From Verrucomicrobiaceae bacterium UBA2429 (GTDB lineage: Bacteria; Verrucomicrobiota; Verrucomicrobiia; Verrucomicrobiales; Verrucomicrobiaceae): a stretch of 48,113 nt of DNA. Position numbers and translations under genes: made by a program. The notes beneath the pieces were generated by a model. That model searched no databases. It was not told the origin of the DNA and saw only the letters and a program-made list of their open reading frames with translations. Location of the stretch: positions 319 to 48,431 of the forward strand of contig DDQZ01000008.1 of NCBI GenBank assembly GCA_002343505.1, given 5' to 3'. Shown here in pieces: positions 8,496 through 16,156 of this stretch (positions are counted from its first letter, which is position 1; each line of letters opens with the position of its first letter).

Positions 8496-9257
8496 TCACT
8501 TGCCGGCTTTCGGGATCGGCCCTTTCGGTCCCACACGCAGCCAGCCCTGGCCGGGGATGTAAACCATGCCCAACTCCTGCTTGGTCACTGAATTCCAGAG
8601 ATTGGGATCGCCGTCCTTGTAGCGGCTCATGGAACTCTGGGGCGGGGTGGGATCTCGGGCTTTTTTGGGATCGGGCGCCTCAGTGCCAGACGATGGAATC
8701 GTCACCAGGGGGATGGCGGCGGCTTTCCTCTCCCCATCGTCGAAAGTCAGACCCGGCAGCGAGATGCTGAAACCAAAACGATACTGCAAGTCGTCTGAAA
8801 GCTCGGAGGCGGTGATGTTGGCGACGCCTCCGTCGTGGGCAATGGTCAGATTGCGTCCTTCCAGGCGGACAATTTTCGCGCCTTTGAGCAAAGTGCCGTT
8901 CTGCAGGTGGATCTGTGGAATCGCGGTTCCGGGAGCTTCCGAGCGAACCCTCTTGATCAGCGAGGCGAAGAGGCTTTGCGTCTTGTCTATCTCAGACTTC
9001 ACCGTGCCCACCTGGGCGCGAAGCTCGTCTATTTCATCCTGCACTTTTCGGGCGGCGGTGAGATAGGGAATGATCCCCTGCTTCTTTCCCAGTTCATCCC
9101 GGCTTTTTTGGAGAACACCCCTGATCTCCTGCAATTGATCAGTGGCGGCCTGGTGGTCCTTTCTGGCATCGTCAACCACTGTCGTGTAATGCACGCCATA
9201 AATGACCCCGAAAACGAGGAGGAACGCGCCCAGATAAACGAAGAATTTGGTTTCCAT
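8496..9257 (-). CDS. Hypothetical membrane-anchored coiled-coil protein with SHD1-like domain
   Basis: The 253-residue protein begins with a single hydrophobic anchor (VYLGAFLLVFGVIYGVHYTT), followed by a charged helical region of about 75 residues, predicted coiled coil. The middle part (residues about 115-165) holds LLKGAKIVRLEGRNLTIAHD and then GGVANITASEL plus DDLQYRFGF. This is the pattern of small beta domains related to SHD1 that are common in secreted Verrucomicrobia and Planctomycetes proteins. The C-terminal tail is Pro/Lys-rich and ends with GWLRVGPKGPIPKAGK. No enzymatic motif is seen. Topology predicts most of the protein in the periplasm. It lies 9 bp downstream of the lipoprotein gene 9267-9629 in the same direction and is probably co-transcribed with it. 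Function unknown. Confidence 0.75.
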   Translation of the reverse strand: METKFFVYLGAFLLVFGVIYGVHYTTVVDDARKDHQAATDQLQEIRGVLQKSRDELGKKQGIIPYLTAARKVQDEIDELRAQVGTVKSEIDKTQSLFASLIKRVRSEAPGTAIPQIHLQNGTLLKGAKIVRLEGRNLTIAHDGGVANITASELSDDLQYRFGFSISLPGLTFDDGERKAAAIPLVTIPSSGTEAPDPKKARDPTPPQSSMSRYKDGDPNLWNSVTKQELGMVYIPGQGWLRVGPKGPIPKAGK

Positions 9258-9266
9258 GCGGGTAAA

Positions 9267-9629
9267 TCACGGTCTGCTGGCTTTGAACTGGGCTGCCTGA
9301 TAGTCGGCCAGTTGTGTCTTGAGCTTTTCAAGCTTCTCTTTCTCCTCCGCCAGCTCCCTGGCGACCCTCTCCTTGTCCTGGACACGCACCTGCACATTGG
9401 CCTTGGCGACCGCGAACTCGTTGCTGCCGGCGGCGTTGAACTGGCCTAAATGGCCGATTGCGACAAGCTGCGCCTGGGTCTGCCTGAGTTGCTGCTCCTC
9501 ATTCACAATTTGCTTGTGCATTTCCATGGTCTCGAGTTGCAGCGCCTTGTGCCTGTCGCAGCTAGTGACACATGCTGTCAGAAGGCCGTAAAATAGAATG
9601 CTGGCACCACCGTTTAATCGCATAGGCAT
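9267..9629 (-). CDS. Small coiled-coil lipoprotein, hypothetical
   Basis: A 120-residue protein with a short hydrophobic N-terminus ending in the lipobox L-T-A-C (Cys20; a second Cys at 24). The rest is almost entirely helical and charged (QVRVQDKERVARELAEEKEK), predicted coiled coil. ATG 9629 was chosen; ATG 9623 is equally possible, and the longer open frame from 9659 would spoil the signal. It sits immediately upstream of the membrane-anchored coiled-coil gene, and the matching coils suggest the two products may associate, which is inference only. No family recognised. Confidence 0.6.
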   Translation of the reverse strand: MPMRLNGGASILFYGLLTACVTSCDRHKALQLETMEMHKQIVNEEQQLRQTQAQLVAIGHLGQFNAAGSNEFAVAKANVQVRVQDKERVARELAEEKEKLEKLKTQLADYQAAQFKASRP

Positions 9630-9700
9630 ACGTCTAACGCCCTGCGCTCTGGCCGACAAGAAAAAATCCGTGAGGAATTAAAAAAATCCTTCCGAACGGA

Positions 9701-10177
9701 TCACCACAGCAACGTCTCCCTCTCCCAGAGTGAACCTCGCGGATGGCCCCGGGGTCCCGGAGTGGCGGCCATCAGATTACGGACCGCGAGGCGGGCCATT
9801 TCTCGATTGGATGCAGGGAAAAGCGACGCATCCTGGTCACTGCGGCTCGTGGCGAGCACCTTGCCCGTTTTGGCGTCCCTGGCCTGGACCACAAGCTTGC
9901 CCACCCGGTCCGTGCGGCTCGGCAGCAGGTCATGATGAAAGGCTATAATGGCGTCCGCGCTCTTGGGCGCCGCCGAACCGCCTTCAGTGCATTCGACATT
10001 CATCAGCTTCATTTCCGCCGCCAGCAGCGGGGCAAAGCCGAGAGGGTCGCCGCCTTCCGTGGTCACATGAAAACTCTTGCAGGATGAAAGGTCGGCGGTG
10101 TGCCGCACGGGCGCCTCAAGCGCGGCGCAGGCTGCGAGAAGCAAAGCGGGAACCCAGGCAAAGTGGAGAGGTTTCAT
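9701..10177 (-). CDS. Hypothetical lipoprotein
   Basis: The 158-residue product starts with a clear lipoprotein signal, lipobox L-A-A-C with Cys17. The mature part contains a mixed alpha/beta domain (SFHVTTEGGDPLGFAPLLAA, then DAIIAFHHDLLPSRTDRVGK and VVQARDAKTGKVLATSRSDQ). This arrangement resembles small lipoproteins in which a repeating beta hairpin describes a 'RDAKTG' loop, but I do not recognise a named family. It is divergent from the DUF3820-type gene and co-directional with the two coiled-coil genes downstream, separated from them by 71 bp. Function unknown. Confidence 0.65.
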   Translation of the reverse strand: MKPLHFAWVPALLLAACAALEAPVRHTADLSSCKSFHVTTEGGDPLGFAPLLAAEMKLMNVECTEGGSAAPKSADAIIAFHHDLLPSRTDRVGKLVVQARDAKTGKVLATSRSDQDASLFPASNREMARLAVRNLMAATPGPRGHPRGSLWERETLLW

Positions 10178-10244
10178 GGCCCGGTATGTAACGCCTCATC
10201 CGTTTCTTGCAAGCGTGCTTCCTGCGGCAAAGGCCGCGCTGCCT

Positions 10245-10250
10245 TTGACA
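10245..10250 (+). promoter_or_regulatory. Isolated TTGACA -35-like hexamer
   Basis: A perfect TTGACA lies 26 bp before the DUF3820-type start codon in the divergent intergenic region. No good -10 box follows at 16-18 bp (TCTCTG is a poor match), so this is only a possible promoter element; if used, the transcript would be nearly leaderless. Confidence 0.25.
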
Positions 10251-10275
10251 TTCCTCCCGTCCGCGCCTCTCTGCG

Positions 10276-10599
10276 ATGATGGACGACCTGGCCGAGCGCA
10301 TGCGACACGATCTTGCCGAGATCGGCCGCACGCGCATGCCGTTCGGCAAATACGGACCCGCCAACCACCCGCCGCACGGCGTGCCCATTTACGATCTGCC
10401 TGACGAGTACCTGGCCTGGTTTGCGCGTCCCAACAATGGCTTTCCGCGCGGAAGGCTGGGCGCTTTGCTCCAGATGGTTTATCAGATGAAAGTGGACGGC
10501 TCCGACAGTGTCTTCGATCCCTTCCGCCGCGAGCGTGGAGGACGCGCACCCCTGCGCCCGGAACGCAAGCGCAGCCACGACTTCACCGGCGAGGGATAG
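10276..10599 (+). CDS. DUF3820-family protein
   Basis: A 107-residue cytoplasmic protein. The core MPFGKYGPANHPPHGVPIYD, followed by LPDEYLAWFARPNNGFPRGR and LGALLQMVYQMKVDG, matches the DUF3820 pattern (a small domain once labelled quorum-sensing-regulated virulence factor, also found fused to exonucleases). The family pattern MPFGKYKG-x-PxxYLxWF-GFPxGxLG is recognisable, with an insertion between the first glycine and the IYDLP segment. The C-terminus is basic (GRAPLRPERKRSHDF). Two adjacent in-frame ATGs at 10276 and 10279 compete as starts. The biochemical role of the domain is not established; a nucleic-acid link is suggested by its fusions in other organisms. Confidence 0.8.
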   Translation: MMDDLAERMRHDLAEIGRTRMPFGKYGPANHPPHGVPIYDLPDEYLAWFARPNNGFPRGRLGALLQMVYQMKVDGSDSVFDPFRRERGGRAPLRPERKRSHDFTGEG

Positions 10600-10635
10600 T
10601 TCACCCGGCTCCCCGCCGTTTTGTCGGCGAACACC

Positions 10636-11745
10636 ATGAAACACATCCTCATTCTTGCCGCGGCCCTCGCCGCACTCCCCACCTCCCGCGCCGCGCTTCT
10701 TGACTCGCCTCAGAAGTCCGGCCTCCAGCTCAAAAACATCAGCGCCATCGCCTTTGGCAAAGACGGCCTGCTCATCGCGGCGGACTCCGCCACTGCCACT
10801 GTGGCAGCGATTGAGACCGGCGACACCGGCCCCTTGGCCCGCTTGGCCGCCCCAGTGTCCGATCTCGGCTCTGTCATCGCCGGCGGACTGGGAACCACCT
10901 CGGAAAACATCACCGTCACCGACATGGCGGTGAATCCCGCCAGCGGAAAAATCTACCTCGCCGTCCAGCGCCGTCCGGACAATGCCAGCCTCATCCTCAT
11001 TGTGGACGCCACCGGCAAGATCGCGCCGCTCGATCTTTCCACCGCGATCCACTCCTCCGTCTCCCTGCCCGGCGGCGCTTCCGGCAGCAAGGTCACCCGC
11101 GTCACCGACGTGGCGTTCGACGGCGACCGCATTTTTGCCACCGGCTCCAGCAACGAGGAGTTCGCCAGCCGCATCTTCACCATCCCCGTCCCCGTCAAGC
11201 ATGGCGCCACCGCCGCCGTGTTCAGCGCCGAGACCTACCATGTGGCGCACCGCAAATGGGAGACCAAGGCGCCGATCCAGAGCTTCATCCCCTACAATGC
11301 CAAGGACGGGCGCTACGTCGTCGGCGCTTTCGCATGCACTCCGGTGGCGCGCTTCCGCGTGGACGATCTGGAAAGCGGCGCGCAGGTGAAGGGCGTCAGC
11401 ATGGTCGAACTCGGCAGCGGCAACCGCCCGCTCGATCTCTTCGACTACACCGACGCCTCAGGCAAAGAGTGGCTCGTCGTCCACACCCAGCGCTTCAAGG
11501 ACAACCTCTTCGGCCCCTCCAAGTTCTGGGGCGCGCGCGTCAGCATGGACTACATCAACGCCGTCGAGGACATCAACGAAAAGGCCACCTGGCGCGACGT
11601 GAAGGAAAAACGCGGCCCTGACGGCATCGAGATCGTGGACGTGCTCTTCGGCGCGGTGCAGGTGGACAAATTTGGCGAGCGCGAGATGGCCGTCATCAGG
11701 GACACCGATGGCCGTCTCAGCCTCGAAGTGGCCGCGCTGCCTTGA
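10636..11745 (+). CDS. Secreted beta-propeller-like hypothetical protein
   Basis: A 369-residue exported protein: MKHILILAAALAALPTSRAA is a signal peptide with cleavage near the A-S-R-A end. The mature part has repeated short beta strands with Asp/Gly turns (NISAIAFGKDGLLIAADSAT, ITVTDMAVNPASGKIYLAVQ, VTRVTDVAFDGDRIFATGSS), the layout of a beta-propeller of the SMP-30/NHL type. No catalytic residues are assigned. ATG 10636 is preferred over a TTG at 10621 because it begins the signal peptide. It is co-directional with the DUF3820-type gene 36 bp upstream. Function unknown; ligand binding or a periplasmic scaffold is possible. Confidence 0.72.
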   Translation: MKHILILAAALAALPTSRAALLDSPQKSGLQLKNISAIAFGKDGLLIAADSATATVAAIETGDTGPLARLAAPVSDLGSVIAGGLGTTSENITVTDMAVNPASGKIYLAVQRRPDNASLILIVDATGKIAPLDLSTAIHSSVSLPGGASGSKVTRVTDVAFDGDRIFATGSSNEEFASRIFTIPVPVKHGATAAVFSAETYHVAHRKWETKAPIQSFIPYNAKDGRYVVGAFACTPVARFRVDDLESGAQVKGVSMVELGSGNRPLDLFDYTDASGKEWLVVHTQRFKDNLFGPSKFWGARVSMDYINAVEDINEKATWRDVKEKRGPDGIEIVDVLFGAVQVDKFGEREMAVIRDTDGRLSLEVAALP

Positions 11746-11846
11746 TGCGCGGTCTTTGCCGCGGAGCCTGCGCCGGCTCCGCCCGAAGACCTCACTCCAA
11801 CGTCCATCCCATCCATTGACCTGCCATGTGGCATCGAGCCGCCGAC

Positions 11847-12953
11847 ATGCGCTTCCTGCTCTACGGCGCGCCGTTGCTCATTGGCGTAAGCGCGCTGGTA
11901 AGTCAGAGCACGGTCGGCCTTCACAATATCCTCAACCCGCAGCCGGCGGTGATTGCCAGCGCTGACGGCTCCCGGGTCGAGCTGGTCATCCCGCCTCCGG
12001 TCCGCGCCGAGTACATCGTGCGCCGCGCCGCAGGCGGGCCGCCGCTCATGGGGCGGTTCGAAACTGCCGCCGACCGCGTCATCTTCACCCCCGCCCTGCC
12101 CCTGCCCGCCGGGCAGGAATACCATTTCGAGTGCCGCGCCCCCGGCGGCCCCGGCGGCACGCAGCCCTTCCGCTTGCCCGCCGTCCGCGCGCCCGCGCCG
12201 CGGGTCAGCATGCGCCCCGCCGGAGTGCCGCTGCCGGCCAATGCCCTGCGCTTTTACCTCCACTTCACCCAGCCCATGGAGCAGGGTGTCTTTCTCGACC
12301 GGCTCCGGCTCCTCGACGACCAGGAAAAGGAAATCCCAGGCCCCTTTCGCGAAACCGAGCTGTGGTCGCCGGATGGCGCGCGCCTCACCGTCTGGTTCCA
12401 CCCCGGCCGGCAGAAAACCGGCGTCAATCTCAACCTCGACGAAGGCCCTGTCATGCTTCCCGGACGCGCCTACCGCCTCGTCGTGTCCGGCGCCTGGCGC
12501 AGCGCCGCCGGCATCCCCATCGGGGATGATGTCTCCCTGCGCTGGACTGCCGGCCCGGAGGATCATGCCCCGCCATTGGCTGACCATGTGGAAATTCACC
12601 CGCCAGCCGCCTCCACCACCTCGCCTCTGCGCGTCACTTTCAGCGAGCCTCTGGACCCCGCCATGCTCGCCACCGCCCTGCAAGTGCGGGCAGTTCATGA
12701 CGACAGTCCCGTCCCCGGCCGCGCCGAGGCCGCGCCGGGAGGCATGGCATGGACCTTCCATCCGCACAGTCCGTGGGCTCCCGGCGGCTACCATCTGCGC
12801 ATCCTGCCTGAGCTGGAAGACCTGGCCGGCAACAGCTTCGCCAAGCCCTTCGAAGTGGACCTCCAGGCCGCGCCGTCCGCGCCAGTCGCGGCGCGTCCGC
12901 TTGCCTTTGAAATCCGCGCCGCGGAAAAAGCCGCGTCCGGCAGTCCCGAGTGA
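11847..12953 (+). CDS. Secreted protein with SbsA-type Ig-like domains
   Basis: The open frame starts at 11826, but ATG 11847 gives MRFLLYGAPLLIGVSALVSQ, a signal peptide or anchor, and is preferred (368 residues). Two segments match the bacterial Ig-like Big_5/SbsA pattern: LRFYLHFTQPMEQGVFLDRL in the middle and LRVTFSEPLDPAMLATALQV near the C-terminus, each followed by a hydrophobic strand and a 'Y-x-L-x-V' or 'YHLRI' ending. Such domains form elongated extracellular stalks. A Pro/Ala-rich C-terminal tail follows. No catalytic domain is seen. Located downstream of another secreted protein, 101 bp away; a shared envelope role is plausible but not shown. Confidence 0.72.
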   Translation: MRFLLYGAPLLIGVSALVSQSTVGLHNILNPQPAVIASADGSRVELVIPPPVRAEYIVRRAAGGPPLMGRFETAADRVIFTPALPLPAGQEYHFECRAPGGPGGTQPFRLPAVRAPAPRVSMRPAGVPLPANALRFYLHFTQPMEQGVFLDRLRLLDDQEKEIPGPFRETELWSPDGARLTVWFHPGRQKTGVNLNLDEGPVMLPGRAYRLVVSGAWRSAAGIPIGDDVSLRWTAGPEDHAPPLADHVEIHPPAASTTSPLRVTFSEPLDPAMLATALQVRAVHDDSPVPGRAEAAPGGMAWTFHPHSPWAPGGYHLRILPELEDLAGNSFAKPFEVDLQAAPSAPVAARPLAFEIRAAEKAASGSPE

Positions 12954-13034
12954 TTCCTTGCCCGGCGGCAAACGCAGGCGGCCGGCCCGAACATTCCTGT
13001 TGCCGCCGCGCGCGCGGACCGGCAAACATCAGCA

Positions 13035-13481
13035 ATGGCACACCCCTCACCCCAGCCGTCCGACCCCGCCGCCCTGCCTGGCCTGGCCAAAGCCACCATG
13101 GCAGCCGCGAAGTTCCCCATGCTTGCCACCGTGGATGGCGACCAGCCCCGGCTGCGCCCGGTCTCCCCGGTGCTCGTCGAGGGCTTCGTCATCTATGTGG
13201 CCAATCTGCGCCGCTACGGCAAGACAGCCGAGCTGGCCGCCAACCCGAAGGCCGAGTTTTGCTACACCGACGACGGCCACAACCAGGTCCGCATCACCGC
13301 CGCCGCGGAGGTTTTGCATGACGCGGACTTGAAGAGGAAAATCTGGGAGGCCAATCCCCTGCTGCGCGCCTATCTCCAGGACATTTCAAACCCCGAGCTC
13401 ATCATCTACAAGTTCACCCCCCGGCGCGTGCGCTACATGAAGGAGTGGGCGCTGGAGTATCATGAGGTGCCTTTGGATTGA
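13035..13481 (+). CDS. Pyridoxamine 5'-phosphate oxidase-like FMN-binding protein
   Basis: A 148-residue protein with the split-barrel flavin-binding fold of the PNPOx-like superfamily: FPMLATVDGDQPRLRPVSPV for the first strands, then RYGKTAELAANPKAEFCYTD and QVRITAAAEVLHDADLKRKI. It lacks the full-length PdxH arrangement, so a general-stress or pyridoxine-unrelated flavin reductase role is more likely than vitamin B6 synthesis. It starts at ATG 13035, 81 bp after the Ig-like gene, and converges with the minus-strand golvesin-like gene 30 bp downstream. Substrate unknown. Confidence 0.82.
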   Translation: MAHPSPQPSDPAALPGLAKATMAAAKFPMLATVDGDQPRLRPVSPVLVEGFVIYVANLRRYGKTAELAANPKAEFCYTDDGHNQVRITAAAEVLHDADLKRKIWEANPLLRAYLQDISNPELIIYKFTPRRVRYMKEWALEYHEVPLD

Positions 13482-13511
13482 CCGGCGGCCCGCGGCACCC
13501 CGCAGGCGCGC

Positions 13512-14114
13512 TCACCGCCCGCTCTCCAGGAACTGGACGGCATCCGCGATGACCACCTTGTCCGGCTCGGTGCCCGCATTCGAGACACGCACCCAGCCCG
13601 CCCTTCCGGCCTGAAAATAAAACACGCCCAGACTGCGAAAGAGCCTCCCGTGCGGCGGCTCCTGCTGCTGGTTCACCGGCACAGTGGTCTCCCCGCAGGC
13701 ATGGCGCACGGTGACTGGAGCGGCCGTGGCGCGGCGCGCGTTATGGCAATGCGCCAGCCGCACCTCATACCAGCCGGCCACGGGAAGCTCGGGAGTGAAA
13801 GTCACCGACTTCGCGCCTTTGCCGGACTTCATGTCATGCAGGTAACCCAGCCCCACATAAGGCGGAGTGTGGGTGGAGTACTGCCACTCTCCAGCCAGCA
13901 CGGCGGCGGTCTCGTCCACCACGATGCCCGGCAGCGCCGCAGGGTCGGCCACGATGAAAGGCACCATCTCCGGCCGGTCCACCTCGCCCGGCGCGTGGAT
14001 GCTTGCCAGGGCCTGCGGATGCGGGCGCGGAGGCGCGGGCGGAGAGCCCGGCAGCATGGACAGCGCGCCGAGGAGGGCCGGCAGGACGCGCCGCGCGGTG
14101 AGGTGGATTTTCAT
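13512..14114 (-). CDS. Secreted golvesin C-terminal-like domain protein
   Basis: A 200-residue exported protein: signal peptide MKIHLTARRVLPALLGALSM followed by a proline-rich stretch (PPAPPRPHPQ). The mature part resembles the golvesin/xanthan-lyase C-terminal domain: IIVDE-like VVDETAAVLAGEWQYSTHTP, YVGLGYLHD, FTPELPVAGWYEVRLAHCHN, then VNQQQEPPHGRLFRSLGVFY and the ending VVIADAVQFLESG. In polysaccharide lyases and proteases this jelly-roll-like domain is an accessory module; here it stands almost alone. ATG 14114 is chosen because the longer open minus-strand frame upstream is only a shadow of the MlrC-type gene. Divergent from that gene. Confidence 0.75.
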   Translation of the reverse strand: MKIHLTARRVLPALLGALSMLPGSPPAPPRPHPQALASIHAPGEVDRPEMVPFIVADPAALPGIVVDETAAVLAGEWQYSTHTPPYVGLGYLHDMKSGKGAKSVTFTPELPVAGWYEVRLAHCHNARRATAAPVTVRHACGETTVPVNQQQEPPHGRLFRSLGVFYFQAGRAGWVRVSNAGTEPDKVVIADAVQFLESGR

Positions 14115-14291
14115 GCCCGCATCCTGCCGCCTCCGCCTCGGCGCGCAAGCAGTCCGCGAGCCCCCCGCGCGCCCGGCGGAGCCAGTCGTCAAAAAAATGC
14201 CGCGCCGCCACGGAAAGAAAAAGCCCCGCCATCCTGTCTTCCCTCGCTCCCGCATTCCCGCGCCCTGCCACGCCTCATCCACTGCCGCCCC

Positions 14292-15773
14292 ATGCCACGC
14301 ATCCTCCTTGCCGGTATCTTCCACGAGACGCACACCTTTCTGGAGGGCACGACGGGGCTGGAGCAGTTCACCATCCGGATTGGAGACGAGATTTTGCAGG
14401 CGCGCGGAGACGCCTCGCCCATCGGCGGCGTGCTGGAGCTGGCGGCGGAGTTCGGCTGGGAGGTGCTGCCGGCGGCCGACTACCGGGCGCAGCCCTCCGC
14501 CACGGTCAGCGACGCCGTCGTCGGGCAGTTCTGGGCGGACTTCACCCGCCTGGCCGCGCCGCATCTGGAGCGCGGCGTGGACGGCATCTACCTCGTCCTC
14601 CACGGGGCCATGGTCAGTGAAAGCCACGACGATGTCGAGGGCCTGCTGCTGGAGCGTCTGCGCGCGCTGCCCGGCGCCGCGCAGACGCCCGTCTTCGGCG
14701 TCTTCGACCTCCATGCCAACTTCACCCCGCGCATGACCGCCCATGCCGACTGCCTCGTCGCCTACCGGGAAAATCCGCACACCGACGCGCGCCAGGCCGC
14801 CTGCGACGCCGCGCGCCTGCTCCAGCGCTGCCTCGTCACCGGCGCGCGTCCCCGCCAGGAGAGCCGGCTCACGCCCCTCCTCTGGCCCCCCACCGGCACC
14901 GGCACCGCCGCCGACCCCATGCTCACCCTGGAAAAAATGGCGCGCCGCATCGAGCACGAGCCGGGCGTCTGGTCCGCCAGCGTCGTCGCCGGCTTCTCCT
15001 TCGCCGACACCGAGTGCGCCGGCGTCAGCTTCGTCATCACCGGAGACGCGGACGCCCCCCTCACCGGCCATCTCGACCGCCTGGCCCGCGCGGCCTGGGA
15101 GCTGCGGGAAAAAGGCAGCGCCACCGAGCCGCCCGCCGCCCGGGTTTTGCCCGGCCTGCTGCCGCCGCCGCCCGGCCTCACCGTCATCGTCGAGCCCTCC
15201 GACAACATCGGCGGCGGCGCCCCCGGAGACGGCACCGGCCTGCTGCGCGCCTTCCTGGAGCATGACGCGCCCAATGCCGCCCTCTGCCTGGCCGACCCGC
15301 ACGCCGTCGCCGCCCTGACCGGCCTGCCACCCGGAGCGCGCACCCGCCTCAGCCTCGGCGGCAAAGGCAGCCGGCTCGACCCCGGCCCGGTCGAGCTGGA
15401 CGTGGAGCTCGTGTCATTGAAAGCCGGCAGGTTCGAGCTCGAGGACAAGCAAAGCCACCTCGCCTCCATGAGCGGCGATTCTTTTGACATGGGCCCCTGC
15501 GCCGTCGTCCGCCACCGCGGCCTCGTCATCCTGCTCACCAGCGTCAAGACCCCCCCCTTCGATCTCGGCCAATGGCGCAGCCAGGGCCTCGACCCCGCCG
15601 CCTTTTCCTTCCTCGGAGTCAAAGCCGCCGTGGCCCACCGCCGCGCCTACGACCCCATCGCCGCCCGCATGGTCTGGGTGGACACCCCCGGCCCGTGCAG
15701 CAGCCAACTGCGCAGCCTCCCCTACCGCCGCCTGCGCCGCCCGGTGTGGCCGCTGGACGAAGTGCCGGGTTGA
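14292..15773 (+). CDS. M81-family protein (MlrC-like, microcystinase C homologue)
   Basis: A 493-residue cytoplasmic protein of the MlrC/M81 family, proposed zinc peptidases or amidohydrolase-like proteins named after the microcystin degradation cluster. It starts with the family opening MPRILLAGIFHETHTFLEGT (HETHTF), and has LVLHGAMVSESHDDVEG, VFGVFDLHANFTPRM and VAYRENPHTDARQ, which supply the candidate metal ligands (His, Asp, His). The C-terminal MlrC half shows IVEPSDNIGGGAPGDGTGLL. Length is normal for the family. Its substrate here is not deducible; no other mlr gene is nearby, so microcystin degradation should not be assumed. The gene ends just before the large hairpin at 15793-15865. 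Confidence 0.88.
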   Translation: MPRILLAGIFHETHTFLEGTTGLEQFTIRIGDEILQARGDASPIGGVLELAAEFGWEVLPAADYRAQPSATVSDAVVGQFWADFTRLAAPHLERGVDGIYLVLHGAMVSESHDDVEGLLLERLRALPGAAQTPVFGVFDLHANFTPRMTAHADCLVAYRENPHTDARQAACDAARLLQRCLVTGARPRQESRLTPLLWPPTGTGTAADPMLTLEKMARRIEHEPGVWSASVVAGFSFADTECAGVSFVITGDADAPLTGHLDRLARAAWELREKGSATEPPAARVLPGLLPPPPGLTVIVEPSDNIGGGAPGDGTGLLRAFLEHDAPNAALCLADPHAVAALTGLPPGARTRLSLGGKGSRLDPGPVELDVELVSLKAGRFELEDKQSHLASMSGDSFDMGPCAVVRHRGLVILLTSVKTPPFDLGQWRSQGLDPAAFSFLGVKAAVAHRRAYDPIAARMVWVDTPGPCSSQLRSLPYRRLRRPVWPLDEVPG

Positions 15774-15792
15774 ACCATGAGCCCGCCCCCGC

Positions 15793-15865
15793 AGGCGCAT
15801 TCGCCAGAATGCGGGGCTTGGGTGTCGTTGCGGGAGCCAAACCCCGCATTCTGGCGAATGCGCCT
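15793..15865. repeat. Intergenic inverted repeat with perfect 24-bp arms
   Basis: The left arm 15793-15816 (beginning AGGCGCATTCGCC) and the right arm 15842-15865 are exact reverse complements over 24 bp. After one C/A mismatch the pairing continues for four more bases (TTGG with CCAA), leaving a short loop. No T-tract follows the right arm, so it is not a standard intrinsic terminator, though it lies 20 bp after the MlrC-type stop codon and could shape mRNA 3' ends. The word AGGCGCATTC recurs at 46404-46413, inside the second 21-bp array. Size and form suggest a REP- or MITE-like intergenic element. Confidence 0.88.
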
Positions 15866-16097
15866 ACTCTGTCCATCTCCCTGCTTGGATGAAGCTCTTG
15901 CAGCGACTGCGCCCTTGTCCGCAAACCTCTGCGGAGTCTGAAAAGGGTGCTCATCAAGCTGCTGTGCGGACTGGCAGGACTGCTGAGGCGGCATGTCTGG
16001 CAAAAAAGTGGCTGCGCAGTTGGAGAGACCGGGGCACGAGGGCGCGCCCCGGAACACGCGAGGGCGCGTGTGCTCGCCTGCTTTTGCCGTGTGCGTT

Positions 16098-16127
16098 TTC
16101 ACAAATCATCATGACGCAAGGTATAAT
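16098..16127 (+). promoter_or_regulatory. Near-consensus sigma-70 promoter reading into array 1
   Basis: TTCACA at 16098-16103 (five of six to TTGACA), an 18-bp spacer and a perfect TATAAT at 16122-16127. Transcription would start at about 16134 and run through the whole 21-bp array (16157-16620) and into the gene at 16621, giving a leader of roughly 485 nt. This is the best promoter match I found in the window. The 230 bp before it (15866-16097) contain no gene I can support. Confidence 0.65.
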
Positions 16128-16156
16128 TGCTGCAACGGCTTGAGAGCTTGATTGAT

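Noticed and set aside
14292..15773. Microcystin-degradation function for the MlrC-like gene
   Set aside because: Only the family is visible; no mlrA, mlrB or mlrD nearby, and the family is widespread with other roles.
15793..15865. The 24-bp hairpin as an intrinsic terminator
   Set aside because: No T-tract follows the right arm and the stem is much longer than usual; kept as a repeat instead.
15889..16143. 84-codon plus-strand frame before array 1
   Set aside because: No ribosome site, overlaps the promoter found at 16098-16127, composition not gene-like.
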